A stretch of 64,000 nt of DNA, from contig JAHQRK010000049.1 of assembly GCA_019828595.1 (NCBI GenBank), positions 92,837-156,836 on the forward strand, written 5' to 3'. The first letter of the stretch is position 1, and each line of letters starts with the position of its first letter. Position numbers and translations under genes: made by a program. This DNA is from Aphanomyces cochlioides (taxonomy: Eukaryota > Oomycota > Saprolegniomycetes > Saprolegniales > Verrucalvaceae). The notes beneath the pieces were generated by a model. It was not told where the DNA came from. It was given only the letters and a program-made list of their open reading frames with translations, and made no database searches. Shown here piece after piece: positions 1 through 10,567 of this stretch.

Positions 1-1600
1 ACTGAATAGTTTATAGGGCCTGAGTGAACAGAGAATTTTGACAAAATGTCTTAGCAAGCAGACACAGAAACACACAAAAGCACGAGTAGATGATTTCATC
101 TCGACTATGTAGCTTAGGACTCGGCGACTTCTATTAGATTGATCGTTTGGAGGAGAGTCAAGATCTGGATGTCGCACACGCATCTAAGATAAGCAATAGT
201 TTAGTGTGTTAAATAGACACTAAAACGGCAAAGAATAATGTAGCATAAGAGTGTCTCTGTGGTTTTTGATTCATCAATGGCGTTGCCCAGATCAAAGCTG
301 GGCGTTTTCAGCTTCAAATGTGATTTGTTTTAAATCGAAAGACTTACAGCTTACTCCAACTGTATAAACATAAGTCGAGACTCCTAGCTCGAGTGGTTCG
401 CTTCACAAGAACAGTGTTTCTCTAAGGCAGAGCTATCTTTTGGACACTTTCTCTAGGAAAAGACGTCGAATGTTAAAACCCTATAAATTGATATTGTGGG
501 ATTCAGTCCCACAAATTTCGCAGAAATGATGTGAGCTCTTGGAAATGTATGAAAAAGACTTGAAGGAAATTTTTTTTGATTTTCTTGAAAATTTGGGACA
601 ATTTGTCCCACAAATGCTCTAAAACTCGATAAAATAGCCCACAAATTCCGGAGAATGTGGGACAATCGTGGGAACAATAAAACGCATGTATTGAAGGGAT
701 AAAACTGCTAAGTAAAACACTTAAGTTGCTTTGACTCTTGAGTGATGATGTGTACTAGCCCTCTTCAAAGTGCCTCACTTCGAGGCGACCTACGAACTAC
801 ACTGCCATAGATAGTAAAATGAGATCAAAGAGCTTCTAGCAACTTTATAACAGCGTTATCATTAAGGAAGGATAGGCTGTGCTTTCATATTCTACTTGCC
901 TAGTAAAGACGTCTGAACGCCTTAGCGAGCGTGTTTGAGCTGCAAATTATCGTAACTTGCACTGAATGGTTCATGGAGCCTGAGTGAACAGAGAATTTCT
1001 GTATTTTTGCAAAGCGTGTTAGCAGCAGACACAGACACTGTCGAGACAATCGCACAGACAGATGATGCCATTTCTAATAGCTAAGGACTTGGCGACTCCT
1101 GTTCAATTTATCTTTCAGAGAAGAGTCAATATTTAAATGTAGCGCACGCCCCTAAGATGAGCTTACTATGTTAAATTGACTCTTAACATGATAAACAATA
1201 ATGTGACACCAGTGTCTCTGCGGTGGTTCATTCATGAATGGTGTTGCCCAGATCAAATCTTGGCTATCTTAAATTATGGACTTAAAGCTTACTCAAATAT
1301 ATTGTATAAGCATTAGTCTTAGCTCCTAGCTCTCGAAGTTTGCTTTTGTTCCTCTAGGTCGAGGCTGACATTTTGGCAATTTCACAAAAGAAGAGACGTC
1401 GATCGTCAAAACCCTATAAATTTATAGTGTGGGACTCTGTCCCACAAAATCCGTAAAAATTATATGTGGTCATGAAAATGTCTGACAAGTGATTTTCTTG
1501 AAAATTTGGGACAATTTGTCTCACAAATGCTCTAAAACTCGATAAAATCGCCCACAAATTCCGGAGAATGGCCGATGCACGAAAATACTGAGAGTTCTCT
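1..1600. repeat. Diverged ~960-bp direct repeat, two copies
   Basis: Bases 1-700 and 961-1575 are two diverged copies of one unit in the same orientation. Both begin with ACTGAATRGTTYATRGRGCC followed by TGAGTGAACAGAGAATTT, and both end in a near-identical block of about 60 bases (594-662 and 1508-1571) that reads CTCTAAAACTCGATAAAAT. Each copy carries a short perfect stem TGTGGGA-5 nt-TCCCACA (495-513 and 1428-1446). No convincing coding sequence is present; short open frames differ between the copies. The first copy starts at the window edge, so the array may extend to the left. Confidence 0.75.
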
Positions 1601-1896
1601 CAGCGATTCACATTTCTCATACTTAAAATTTGTATTTCACTCGACGAATTACGATTAATGAACTTGAAGGTAAAAAGGTGCTTTTGTAGAACAACAATAT
1701 CGCTCAAATTGAAGAAATACTCCACTTCATAATGGTTTGAAAAAACACTTTCTCGTGACGAAAATTTCTTTCTTTTTGTGAGGTGCTTCTAAACATTCTT
1801 AGCTGCTTTGTCATGTGGAAACAATATTATGCGATGGATAGACCTCTCGAGCTATCAACGAGTGAGACGATCAAATGGAGACAGCATGGCATGCAA

Positions 1897-2558
1897 CTTG
1901 GAAGACGGGACAAGTTTCACGTGGCAATCTTGCTACGGAGAGCGTCGTCGACTTGAAACTCGTTGATCGTTGAAAGTTTCACGCTGTCTCTGCTGGTAGA
2001 AATCCTCCCCACTACCAACACAAGTCGTCTCATCGAAATACCACCAGCGAGCCACTCTGCCTCTATAGTTGACAGACAATCGTTGCAAGAAGATCGTTAA
2101 AAAACTAGTTGGCCATGTCTACAGACTAGCTTTTGGACAGTTCTCGTCCGCCTAGTGTCATCTGGTGCAACGGTTGTGAGTTGTTGATCGTTGTAGCATG
2201 CACCCAAATACTGGCCAACCTCGAAATAAACACTGCAAAGGCACGAGAGCGTGGCATCGCCTTCTAGTTGACGGCGAGTAATCCAGTAGGTTTTGCTGCA
2301 AGGGTCGAGTTGCAGATCGTGAAAATACACCCTCCAGCTGCATCATTCGCTCGTTGTGGCTATTATTCGTGGGTGTGGTGGAGCGTCGTGACTGGCAAAC
2401 TTTGCAACTATGGAGTTCAAGTCCTTCTCGTTGTTGTTTCTGCGCGATTTCTCGGCATTAGGATTGACAGCGATTGCATCCACGCTGCTTGATTCTCCTT
2501 CGTCCGATTGAGAGAGGAACGTTGAACGATGAGTATTTTCCAAGCAGACAGGCTCCAA
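1897..2558 (-). pseudogene. Possible decayed coding region, unknown product
   Basis: The minus strand holds three protein-like stretches in different frames: one starting MEPVCLENTHRS at 2558, one containing YWITRRQLEGDATLSCLC around 2250, and one containing RVARWWYFDETTCVGSG around 2040. They are in collinear order, as expected of a gene broken by frameshifts, but the family is not recognised and the limits are approximate. It may equally be chance open reading. Confidence 0.22.
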
Positions 2559-2937
2559 GTTGTCAACAGACCACTGTCATGTTGACCATGTGCTTCATAT
2601 TACTGAAACATTTCACCAGTTGACAATTGTTACCCACGTGGTCGGAACGCTCAACGACGACCACGATGCCAATGACAGTGGCGGGAGCCCCTGCCCCTTG
2701 AGAGAAGCTGCTTGATGAGGAACAGCTCGCACAGTTGCGACGACCCCCCCCCCCCCAGCTGCCAAGGGCAATGCAAAGATCGGATCAACTTCTGGAACAA
2801 TCACGTTGTTCATTGTTGTGAGAAACGCTGCCTCCAGGAAACAACTTGATTGCTCTCTTGCTGTCGCACGTGCCGCCAGTTTGGTTCGTTGCTGGATGTG
2901 ATGACGTCAGTTTGCAAATTGCGCTGTACTGACTGGC
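2559..2937. other. Intergenic, upstream of WRKY19-like gene
   Basis: No supported gene is seen. The stretch contains a run of 13 cytosines (2744-2756) and presumably the promoter of the gene that starts at 2938. No core promoter element could be fixed with confidence. Confidence 0.4.
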
Positions 2938-3438
2938 ATGCAGTGCTTCTTCAATGGATGCAAGTTCAAAGTCGCGCCGGGGTCGTGGAAATGCAAATTT
3001 CACATGCAGAGAAATCGATGCAAGGTCCAAGACTGCCACAACCAAGTCTACGCGAGACAACTCTGTGTGAAACACGGTGGCAAGCTCAAATGCCAAGTTG
3101 ACGGGTGCGAGGTGAACTGCCGCGTGGGAAAGTTTTGTACGAAACATAGCCCACCGGAAGCACTCCGCTACTGCTCGGTCGAAGGATGTTCGTCACATGC
3201 CCATTTGGGTGGGAAATGCTTTCGCCATGGCGGCGGTCGACGTTGTGCGTTTCCAGACTGCACCAAGTTTGCAAGACGGCGAGGATTTTGTGCCAGACAT
3301 GCCTCGAATGAGCTCCAATCGAATGACTCGTCTCGCGAACAAGTTCCTCCACGGAATGCGATTGCAGATGTGCAGAGTTTGCTGGCGTATTACTACCAAG
3401 ACCTTGGGAATCTGCCAAGCGCACAATTTGTTCCATGA
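2938..3438 (+). CDS. WRKY19-like C-C-C-H zinc-finger repeat protein
   Basis: An intact 166-residue reading frame starting at an ATG. It consists of five consecutive cysteine/histidine units, from about residues 3, 28, 52, 78 and 103. The last four have the exact spacing C-x4-C-x9-C-x2-H (for example CKVQDCHNQVYARQLCVKH); the first has x10. Proteins with such units are annotated in oomycetes as WRKY19-like zinc-finger proteins, by similarity to repeats beside plant WRKY19 domains; no WRKYGQK core is present. Zinc binding and a nuclear, nucleic-acid-binding role are therefore inferred. The C-terminal tail (LLAYYYQDLG) is conserved in the broken copy at 56452-56939, which supports the stop. Single exon. 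The copies at 53.0, 56.5 and 57.7 kb are broken, so this is the only intact member here. Confidence 0.8.
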   Translation: MQCFFNGCKFKVAPGSWKCKFHMQRNRCKVQDCHNQVYARQLCVKHGGKLKCQVDGCEVNCRVGKFCTKHSPPEALRYCSVEGCSSHAHLGGKCFRHGGGRRCAFPDCTKFARRRGFCARHASNELQSNDSSREQVPPRNAIADVQSLLAYYYQDLGNLPSAQFVP

Positions 3439-3926
3439 CATGCAACGAGCTGTGAATGCAATGGAGTTTCCGACTGAATTTGACTACGGAGAAGAGCCTC
3501 TGTTGAGAGGTGTTGGTCCTTCTCGGAGGATCACAAGTGTTCATGCATCATGGTCATAGGAAACATGTGAGCTTTGCATATTAGATTAGAGAGAACAGCT
3601 ATAGATTTAGAGAAGTCGTGCACAGGATGCTATGCGCACTGTCCATACAAATAGAGAGATCGACGCTGAATTACAGTGCCATTGCGAGATCGCAAACAAA
3701 GCTTCGCTGCAGTTCCCCAATGGAGAGGGCAGCTACCCCCCACTTTAACGTCGTATCGGAAGAGACGAAAGAGCTCCTCTGGCGAGGATACCACGAGGTT
3801 TGACCGACATTGGGGGAATCTCATCTTGAAACAGAGAGTCTACAATATAAGCCAGCCGCAATCCATGACTTGAACTATTTCACCCAAGAGGGTCGGGGAA
3901 AGTTTCAAGCGATGCCTTTGGAAGGA
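3439..3926. other. Intergenic sequence downstream of WRKY19-like gene
   Basis: No gene is supported. A 64-codon open frame on the minus strand (3630-3824) contains a protein-like stretch and could be a downstream remnant of the anonymous frame at 3927-4331, but the two are in different frames and separated by stops. Confidence 0.35.
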
Positions 3927-4331
3927 TTACACATGATTCCCACGCACATTAATGTGGAGATAACACTGAATGTAAGAGGAGCTTGCACAATTTGTCTTTT
4001 GGATGCGGTGGGTTTCGCCGCGTAGACCGTTTTGACTCGACACCAAACGTGGATGGGATTTCAGAGCTATCGTATCCCAACTCTTGCCATCCTCGGCATC
4101 CTTTTGAACAATCTTGGAAGCATCCAAGTGATACATTTGACCAAAATATGGAACTGTGAGGCGATTGGTAGAATCGACAATAAATCTACTGTAGGGGGGT
4201 TTTGATACGTTTAAATTATAGTATAGTTTATGCAAATCAATTTGGTTGTCAAGTGCGCTGGAATTCTCATTTCGAATCTCTGAGATGATCGAGTCGCTAG
4301 TGAAGAGCGAGCATGCATCCAAGAGCACCAT
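3927..4331 (-). CDS. Anonymous 134-residue reading frame
   Basis: Starts at a true ATG (4331) and runs 134 codons. The composition is protein-like, with motifs such as YFGQMYHLDASKIVQ and NCASSSYIQCYLHINVRG, but no family is recognised. Its 5' end overlaps, on the opposite strand, the first ~47 bases of the transposase at 4285-5382, so it may belong to the same mobile element or be the remnant of a host gene into which the element inserted. No signal peptide or membrane segment is evident. Treat as a hypothetical protein. Confidence 0.3.
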   Translation of the reverse strand: MVLLDACSLFTSDSIISEIRNENSSALDNQIDLHKLYYNLNVSKPPYSRFIVDSTNRLTVPYFGQMYHLDASKIVQKDAEDGKSWDTIALKSHPRLVSSQNGLRGETHRIQKTNCASSSYIQCYLHINVRGNHV

Positions 4332-5382
4332 TGCACATGCCTTGTTCGCGTTCTACTATATTGGCATGAAGCGAAGCGACATTGCCTTTGTGTTCACCAA
4401 ATCTATCTCAACAATATCAAATTGGATTCAAAAATACGACGAAACGGGACATCTTGATCGAATTGACAACAAACGGGCTGCCCAATTCACTGATGATCAT
4501 CGCTCATGGGTGATTCAACTATACGAAAGACAACCGATGACATACTTGGATGAGGCGAAGCATGCCTTTGAAGTTCACTTTAAGCGAAGGATTTCCGTTT
4601 CGACGATATGGACGATAATTCACAAGCACGGCCTCGCTTGGAAAGTGTTGGAAAGGCGATCAATGCAGGTCAGAATGAACGACGTCGTCCGTTTCTGCCA
4701 GTAATTGAGCTGTATCGACTGGGCATATTGCAATGTCCAATTCCTGGACGAAGTAAGTTTTGACTCCAAGGGTATGATACGAAAAAAGGGATACGCAATG
4801 CGAGGCAAAAAGTTGTGCTTTCGGGGCGAATTTATGCGCCGTCCACGTGTATCCCTGTTGTGTTTTGTCGATGTCAATGGCCTCGTGAACGTATTTGATA
4901 CGCTTGGTACTTTTGACCGAGAAAAATTCGTCAAAAGCTGCACAACCCACGCGAAGACGACAAATATCAAGCCTTATCCTGGATGCGGCTCTGTTTGGAT
5001 TCTAGATGGAGCCAGCATCCACTGTCACCCTGGTATTGTCCACGTTCTGAGATCGATGGGAATTATACCGATCTTCCTTCCAGCGTACTGCGCTTTCTTC
5101 AATCCGATCGAATATCTCTTTGGTTACGTGAAGAAAGCGTTTCGGCGCCACTATCAAGAGAACAGGACAAAGGATCTGCTTCTGTTTGTATTGAGCATTA
5201 TGGAACAATTCAGGCATTTTGACTTATCGAAAGTCTACATGCACTGTGGTTACATGCCTCAAGGATATTTCGATCAAGCCAAACGTCTTGATGAGTCAAT
5301 GGCACATTCGTGTGAATCAAGTCGTAATGAACTTAGTGGTCTCTTAGAGTTTACCGATTGTCGAGATGAAATGAACGATTAA
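4285..5382 (+). pseudogene. IS630/Tc1/mariner transposase, DD34E, one in-frame stop
   Basis: A 366-codon transposase frame interrupted only by a TAA at 4702-4704; both halves are in the same frame. The N-terminal half has a helix-turn-helix-like region (SDIAFVFTKSISTISNWIQK). The C-terminal half has the DDE catalytic core: first Asp in QFLDEVSFD, second Asp in WILDGASIH, Glu in FFNPIEYLFGYVK. The second Asp and the Glu are separated by 34 residues, the canonical DD34E Tc1-type spacing. The start is set at the first ATG; upstream codons of the frame lack one. It ends 12 bases before the 3' end of a convergent broken gene (5395-6323). Terminal inverted repeats were not found. The family cuts and pastes DNA at TA sites; this copy is probably inactive unless the stop is read through. 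Confidence 0.8.
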
Positions 5383-5394
5383 TTAATGCATTGA

Positions 5395-6323
5395 CTATTC
5401 TATGGCATGATCAATGTCATCATGATTTGGAATAGCTCGTATCATTTCAGCAAGATGAGAGGGGTCTCTGATGGGCTGCACTTCTGTTAGACATCCCTCC
5501 ACAATTCTTGCTTGAGCAGCCAACATGTCTAGACTTCGGTCGATGCGAGCAGCGGCATCATCAACGGATCTCTTTGTGACAAGCAAGTCGTCTCTCAATG
5601 CCTTGATCACATCACGGGCCAATGATAGGCTCTGTATTGCATTTGCTGAAGGGTCTTCAGCGCCATTTCCTCGTAATGTCATCAAATGTAACAGAAACGA
5701 AGGTGGGGGTAACTGAATCGATATAGCGTGTTGGTGGAACGGCTTCTTGAGAATTGTTGTAGCCCATATCTGCCACGTTGACTCATACGCTGTGTAGGTA
5801 GCACTCCATTTTTCTTTCAGAAGTGCAATAGTTTCCTGGATTTGAATCTGTGCTGCAGCACCAGCGCGATCCCGATTTGGAGGCAAGATGCATTGATTCG
5901 AGAATTCTTCAAAGTCCGTGGCTGTGTTGATATGTTTGCCCCACTCAAAGACAACAAGCGTAAAGCTCCTATCTCTGTGATCTTGAAGGTACCTTTGGGC
6001 CAGGTCGTTTGTGCCTGGACAGAACCCCTATCCACCCATTTTGATTGCAATGTAGTGGTCAAAATCCGAAATTGTTGGGGGCTCTTCTGCAACAGACCAT
6101 TCACGAGGATCATTTGTGTGCGTCGCCTGATAGCTGGCCAAGTTGGACCCTCAAAAACGTGCGTAGGTGCTCGGATTCCGCTACTGTCTCTCGCACAAAC
6201 TGTCTTCTTTACCAGGATTTCTGCCTTCATCGTGTAGAGCCTTTCAGATTGGACTGTCGTGCTCACACTTGGTGGTGGTTGCGGGGACGAGCGCGTGTTA
6301 TATGGATGTGGCGGTGTGTTCAT
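5395..6323 (-). pseudogene. Decayed gene convergent with DD34E transposase
   Basis: On the minus strand a collinear protein can be followed from MNTPPHPYNTRSSPQ (ATG 6323) through a frameshift near 6135, an in-frame TAG near 6026, and on to a 163-codon open end (stop at 5395-5397). Segments around the breaks remain protein-like (NDPREWSVAEEPPTISDFD before the TAG; FTLVVFEWGKHINTATDF after it). The C-terminal third has regularly spaced hydrophobic and Arg/Asp residues (SVDDAAARIDRSLDMLAAQ) that could form a coiled coil. The product is unknown. The YNTRS start resembles some gag-type proteins, which is weak evidence. Its convergent position, only 12 bases from the transposase stop, suggests it could be a second gene of the same transposon. 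Confidence 0.45.
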
Positions 6324-6550
6324 CGTACCAGCTTCGCGGGAAGAAATGTGATTCCGATTCAACCCAGTAGTTCAACGGGATTGGCTAATAGTTATTTTTC
6401 TCTTAAAAATGATTGGTCTGTCGATTCCCTGGCGATTGCGTCTGCTCATTCGATTCGACGCACCACTCCAATAAGAACACATGTACTTTCGCAGGCACAC
6501 ACACACTGGACGATTTGATATCCAGCGACCAATGCCCGTGACATGACACT

Positions 6551-6592
6551 TCGTGCCAGATTCATTTCCAATATCAAATGAATCTGGCACGA
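6551..6592. repeat. Perfect 17-bp hairpin
   Basis: Arms 6551-6567 (TCGTGCCAGATTCATTT) and 6576-6592 are exact reverse complements around an 8-base loop (CCAATATC). It lies in the non-coding gap between two transposase regions. It may be the fused ends of an inverted-repeat element or a cruciform-prone site; no function is assigned. Confidence 0.8.
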
Positions 6593-6989
6593 CGGAGGGC
6601 GAACAAAAAGCACGATGTGGCGACTGTCACCCCTTGAAATCAAGTTCGATCTCGCATCTCTTCTTTCTTCTTTTACCATGGGCGACGACCAACCCGAGCA
6701 ACGAAATCAAATGCATCGATAGTGGAGGGCTCCTGACTTTAGCCGACAGAGCCAGCCTCCGTCTGATGCTAGTGCTCCCAAAAAGTCCAACATCTCTAAA
6801 ATACCTTGGTTTAAGAACGTTAATATTAGTGACATATATTTTAATAGGATTAATTAATTTAGTGACATATGACATGTCGTTATATCCAGGATGTCAGAAT
6901 TGAGATGCTGAAGATTCGGTTATGTTGCAATTGTCGAGTGAGACCAGATTGATCCGACGTACAACTTTCACTGCAGCCATGCACAACTA
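6593..6989. other. Gap left of the DD81E transposon
   Basis: Non-coding. It contains two copies of TTAGTGACATATR (around 6828 and 6859) and ends at the TA dinucleotide (6988-6989) that flanks the transposon. No gene is supported. Confidence 0.4.
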
Positions 6990-8859
6990 TTGTTGGGACC
7001 CATTGGGATCCGGCACGGCCACTTTGAACTATATTATAAATACGATGCAAATCGAATTTCACAGAGATAAAACGATTGGCTAACAGCTCTTAATTCACTC
7101 TGTATTTAGAAACCTTTAAAATCAAATTTGCTTCAGAATTGACAGAACTATGGAGAAAAAACATGTCTTGTCGCCGGCCGAGAATCTGTTGGTGGTCAAG
7201 TGTCACCAGTATTTCATGGCCAACAAGGAAGAAAAGAAGCCTGGCGTTCAGTCAAAAGTCAGGGACAGTGTCAGCGCTTGCCTGGGGTTTGCTAAATCAA
7301 CTGTCGGGCTTGTTATAACTGAGTGGAAACGCAATAATGATCCATCCTTCAAGTCAAATCCCAGTGTTCGGGGTCATCGTCCTCGCTCGGCTGCATACAA
7401 GTTCACAACTGAGATTTGAGAAATGATAATGGCCGCAAATGACCAATGCCTGCCAGTTTCTGCAGAAATTTTGTGCACGGAACTCCATGAGCAATTCAAT
7501 ATTGTGGTCGCAAAACGGACGATGCGAGAAGTTCTCGACAGAATGGGCTTCAAATTTCAGAAAGGCCAGGCACGTTTCTTTCTCGCAGAGTCAAAGGCCA
7601 ACGTTGCCTTCCGCGCCAAATACTTGCGAACAAAAACTGCAAACAGACTTGGTGCGTCGGCGTTGTTGGTGCCTGAAGTGTTTTTAGACGAACCTATACT
7701 GTAATCTCAACCACTCACCTGGCAAAACATGGGTTGATGAGTCGAAGCAGCGCAAGACGAAGAGTGGCAAGGGTCCCAGCATGTGCATTGTCGGGGTCGG
7801 CATTGTCAAGTCCGATGTGCGCGGGGCGATGACTGGTTCATGGGTTGATGAATCAGTGAGTATGTGGCCTTCCCAACGAAAACCAACACGCAAGCGTAGA
7901 AGAGAACGAACGGCGGTTGTGGATGATGAAGATGATTATCATGGCAACTTCACAAGCACCATATTTGCGGATTGGTTTGGGAAGCTTTGTCAAAGACTTC
8001 GCGCTGATCACGGCTCTTGCAACATTCACATGGACGGAGCGAGTTATCACAAGCGTGTGACCAATCCTTGTCCAAGAAGCAGCAGTCGTGTGGCCGAAAT
8101 ACAGGCATGGCTGGCGGAGAAACACATTGATTTTGACTCAAGGTTGAGGAAAGCCGAGCTGCTGTCGCTGGTGAAGATGAACCGAGAAGGTCCCCAGTAT
8201 GCTGCTCAGCTTATTGCTAAGAAGTTTGGTCACACACTAAACTTTACGCCTCCTTACCATCCGGAACTACAACCGATCGAAGTTGTCTGGGATATCGTGA
8301 AGCAGAAGATGGCAATGCGCGTCTTGACGTCAATGGATGAGATGCATGAGCGCTTGACGAAATACTTGAGCGAGGTAACGTCATCTCAATGGTTGGCAGC
8401 ATTCAAGAAGGCTCAGTCTTTCGAAGATAAGTACATGGCTGTAGACGATGACACCGTATCGTTGGCTGGAAGTGAACACGAGTCCGACAACGGCGGCGAC
8501 GGCGATGTCCAATTTTTGCTCGGAGAAGATTCAAAGCCAATAATGGGTTTAACTGTGAAATATTATATTTTATCCTTGAATAAACTGTATAATGTTATAT
8601 ATCATATTTGCAACACCTGACTTTTGTCCAACTAAAAGAGAGAATTTTAAACCTAATCTCTGTCTCGCAACATTTCCATTTTGCATTAAATGAACAGTCA
8701 TTTTGACGATCAAGACATACACAAATCAAGTCGCAGTCACAGAAAAAGTTTTTGGAATTAATCTCTAGTTTTTTTATGAAAAAGAATAATTTAAATCCGA
8801 TGAAAATTGGTCGTTTTATTGGCATTTTAGTCGTGCCTGATCTCAATGGACCCCGACAA
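6990..8859 (+). mobile_element. TIR-bounded IS630/Tc1/mariner-type transposon, 1.87 kb
   Basis: The left end begins TTGTTGGGACCCATTGGGAT and the reverse complement of the right end TTGTCGGGGTCCATTGAGAT; 25 of the first 32 positions agree. Both ends are flanked by TA (6988-6989 and 8860-8861), the target duplication expected of this superfamily. The element encloses a single broken transposase gene on the plus strand. The TIR divergence and gene decay indicate an old, inactive copy. Confidence 0.75.
7150..8620 (+). pseudogene. DD81E transposase, broken by a stop and a frameshift
   Basis: Three collinear pieces. 7150-7419 encodes an N-terminal helix-turn-helix region (LGFAKSTVGLVITEWKR); a TGA at 7417-7419 interrupts it. 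The same frame continues from 7420 to about 7695 with AKRTMREVLDRMGFKFQKG and the first catalytic Asp in EVFLDE. A one-base frameshift near 7695 leads into the third piece, with WVDESKQRKTKSGKGP, the second Asp in IHMDGASYHKR and the Glu in HPELQPIEVVWDIVK. The second Asp and Glu are 81 residues apart, far more than the 34 of Tc1, and almost the same as in the transposase at 37859-39283. The C-terminus is acidic. It lies inside the TIRs at 6990 and 8859. Confidence 0.8.
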
Positions 8860-8861
8860 TA

Positions 8862-9089
8862 GCACGGATCAGCGCACAACCTTGTGTATTCGATAGCTCT
8901 TGATCTGCTCGATAGGCCAAGCTAACTGCCACGGTTGAACACGCTGAACTGTGCTTGAAACTCTAGCCGGCCCAGATGGGTTTCATATCGTCCTTCCTCG
9001 AAAATTCGATTGCACTTGGTTTGAGTGGACTCTTGGTCATGCGTAAGTCACACGAGCCGTCTCACGCCCTGCTACAATAGCTAGCGTAA
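8862..9089. other. Intergenic, upstream of phosphatase
   Basis: About 230 bases between the right TIR of the transposon and the phosphatase promoter. No gene is seen. The transposon therefore ends only ~265 bases before the phosphatase start codon and could affect its regulation. Confidence 0.4.
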
Positions 9090-9113
9090 TTCGGCCATTC
9101 TTGAACTTTCGCC
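9090..9113 (+). promoter_or_regulatory. Candidate oomycete initiator (Inr) and flanking element
   Basis: The sequence GCCATTCTTGAACTTTCGCC resembles the oomycete core promoter, an initiator of the type YCAYTYY followed closely by a CAWTTT-like flanking region. It lies 11-35 bases before the phosphatase ATG at 9125, a usual distance for short oomycete 5' leaders. Assigned by eye. Confidence 0.4.
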
Positions 9114-9124
9114 CTCGTGGTCAA

Positions 9125-10567
9125 ATGTACCGAGCCGCCATTGTATCCGCTGCTGCTGCTGCCGTCGCGTCCGCCGCGTCTGCGACTTCCCAATTCCACT
9201 TGGGTGCCGTGACCAAGGCTTCGCATGGATGCGATGGTTTGGCGCTCTCGTTCGCCTCGTCCGACAACGCGACCCCTTCCTACACGGTCTCATACTCGGA
9301 CGGCACGACCACCAAGACGGTCAAGTCCACATTCACGACGTTCACCAACCCTTCAACCGGCTATGTCTCGCCCAACTTGCACACCGCTCTCTTCTGCGAC
9401 TTGATGTCCGGCGCTGACTACACGTACGAAGTTGATGGCTTCAAGTCGTCTTTCTCTGCGTTGCTCAAGGCTGGCAGCACTGAAAAGTCGACTGTGGTTG
9501 CCGTCGTTGGTGACATTGGTGGCACGGACTGGAGTAACACGACCGTCCACCAAATCGGTCGCTTGCACTCGCACTTGAAGGCTCAAAGTCTTCTCATTGC
9601 TGGTGACTGGACGTACGCCAACGGTGAAAACATCGCGTGGGACAACTGGTTCGTTGAAATGGAGGATGTCTTTGCCGACACGCCTATCTTGGGTATTACC
9701 GGCAACCACGAAACCTTGACCAGCGGTGGTAACGAATACGTCAAGGTCACGCCCCCTGATCACCTCAAATTCGTGCCTGAAAACTACGTTGACTACCTTG
9801 CCCGCGTCGTCACCCCTATCACCCCTCAAGCTATTGCTGCTCGCCAAACTTACTACTCGTACGACATTGGTGTCGTGCACTTTGTCTTCTTGGACGACTA
9901 CGTTGGTTCGAACGGTTCTGACTTGGCTATCCTCAACGCCACGAGCTACATCACCGCCCGCCAAACCATGGTTGACTGGTTCGAAGCCGACTTGAAGGCT
10001 GTCGACCGCTCGGTCACCCCTTGGGTTGCTGTCGTGAAGCACAATCCTTACTACAACTCGTGGTCCAACCATCAATGCCAATGCTCGGCCACACGCTTTG
10101 AAATTGACGAAGCTGACAAGGACAACTGCTGGCATGGTCTCTACTACGGAGGCATCAAGCCTTCCGACCCTTCGTTCGCTTTGCGTGAACCTCACTGCGG
10201 TCTTGAAGTCAAGTTGGAAGACTTGTACTACAAGTACAACGTCAACGTTGTCTTTGGTGGCCACGTCCACGCGTACGAACGCACGGCTCCTATCTACAAG
10301 AACAATATCAACAACGATAAGGGCACGATCCACGTCACGATTGGTGCCGGCGGTAACTTTGAAGGCCATGCTGGTCCTTTGCTCACTCCTTTGAGCGACT
10401 GGTCCTTGTCCTCCAACAACGTCACGTACGGTGCTGGCCAATTGGTCGCCACCAAGTCGTGCTTCACGTGGTCGTGGTATGCCGATTTGGATGGCAACCG
10501 CACTGCGGACGACATCTCTGCTTTTGACACCTTCTCCCTCGGTGACTGCGCCAAGCACTCGTGCTAA
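9125..10567 (+). CDS. Secreted purple acid phosphatase (metallophosphoesterase)
   Basis: An intact single-exon gene of 480 residues from the ATG at 9125. It hydrolyses phosphate monoesters at acid pH through a binuclear metal centre. All metal-ligand motifs are visible in order: GDIGG (Asp130), GDWTY (Asp161, Tyr164), GNHE (Asn194, His195), KHNPYY (His306) and GGHVHAYER (His380, His382). Residues 1-20 are an Ala-rich signal peptide (MYRAAIVSAAAAAVASAASA), so the enzyme is probably secreted or vacuolar; several N-glycosylation sequons are present (Asn48, Asn138, Asn271, Asn432, Asn458). The length fits the family. Codon use is clearly richer in C-ending codons than in the LRR genes around it, as expected of a well-expressed conserved gene. 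A likely role is phosphate scavenging. A candidate initiator lies just upstream. Confidence 0.93.
   Translation: MYRAAIVSAAAAAVASAASATSQFHLGAVTKASHGCDGLALSFASSDNATPSYTVSYSDGTTTKTVKSTFTTFTNPSTGYVSPNLHTALFCDLMSGADYTYEVDGFKSSFSALLKAGSTEKSTVVAVVGDIGGTDWSNTTVHQIGRLHSHLKAQSLLIAGDWTYANGENIAWDNWFVEMEDVFADTPILGITGNHETLTSGGNEYVKVTPPDHLKFVPENYVDYLARVVTPITPQAIAARQTYYSYDIGVVHFVFLDDYVGSNGSDLAILNATSYITARQTMVDWFEADLKAVDRSVTPWVAVVKHNPYYNSWSNHQCQCSATRFEIDEADKDNCWHGLYYGGIKPSDPSFALREPHCGLEVKLEDLYYKYNVNVVFGGHVHAYERTAPIYKNNINNDKGTIHVTIGAGGNFEGHAGPLLTPLSDWSLSSNNVTYGAGQLVATKSCFTWSWYADLDGNRTADDISAFDTFSLGDCAKHSC

Noticed and set aside
6627..6875. An 82-codon minus-strand frame between transposons
   Set aside because: AT-rich, no recognisable motif, overlaps repeats; probably chance.
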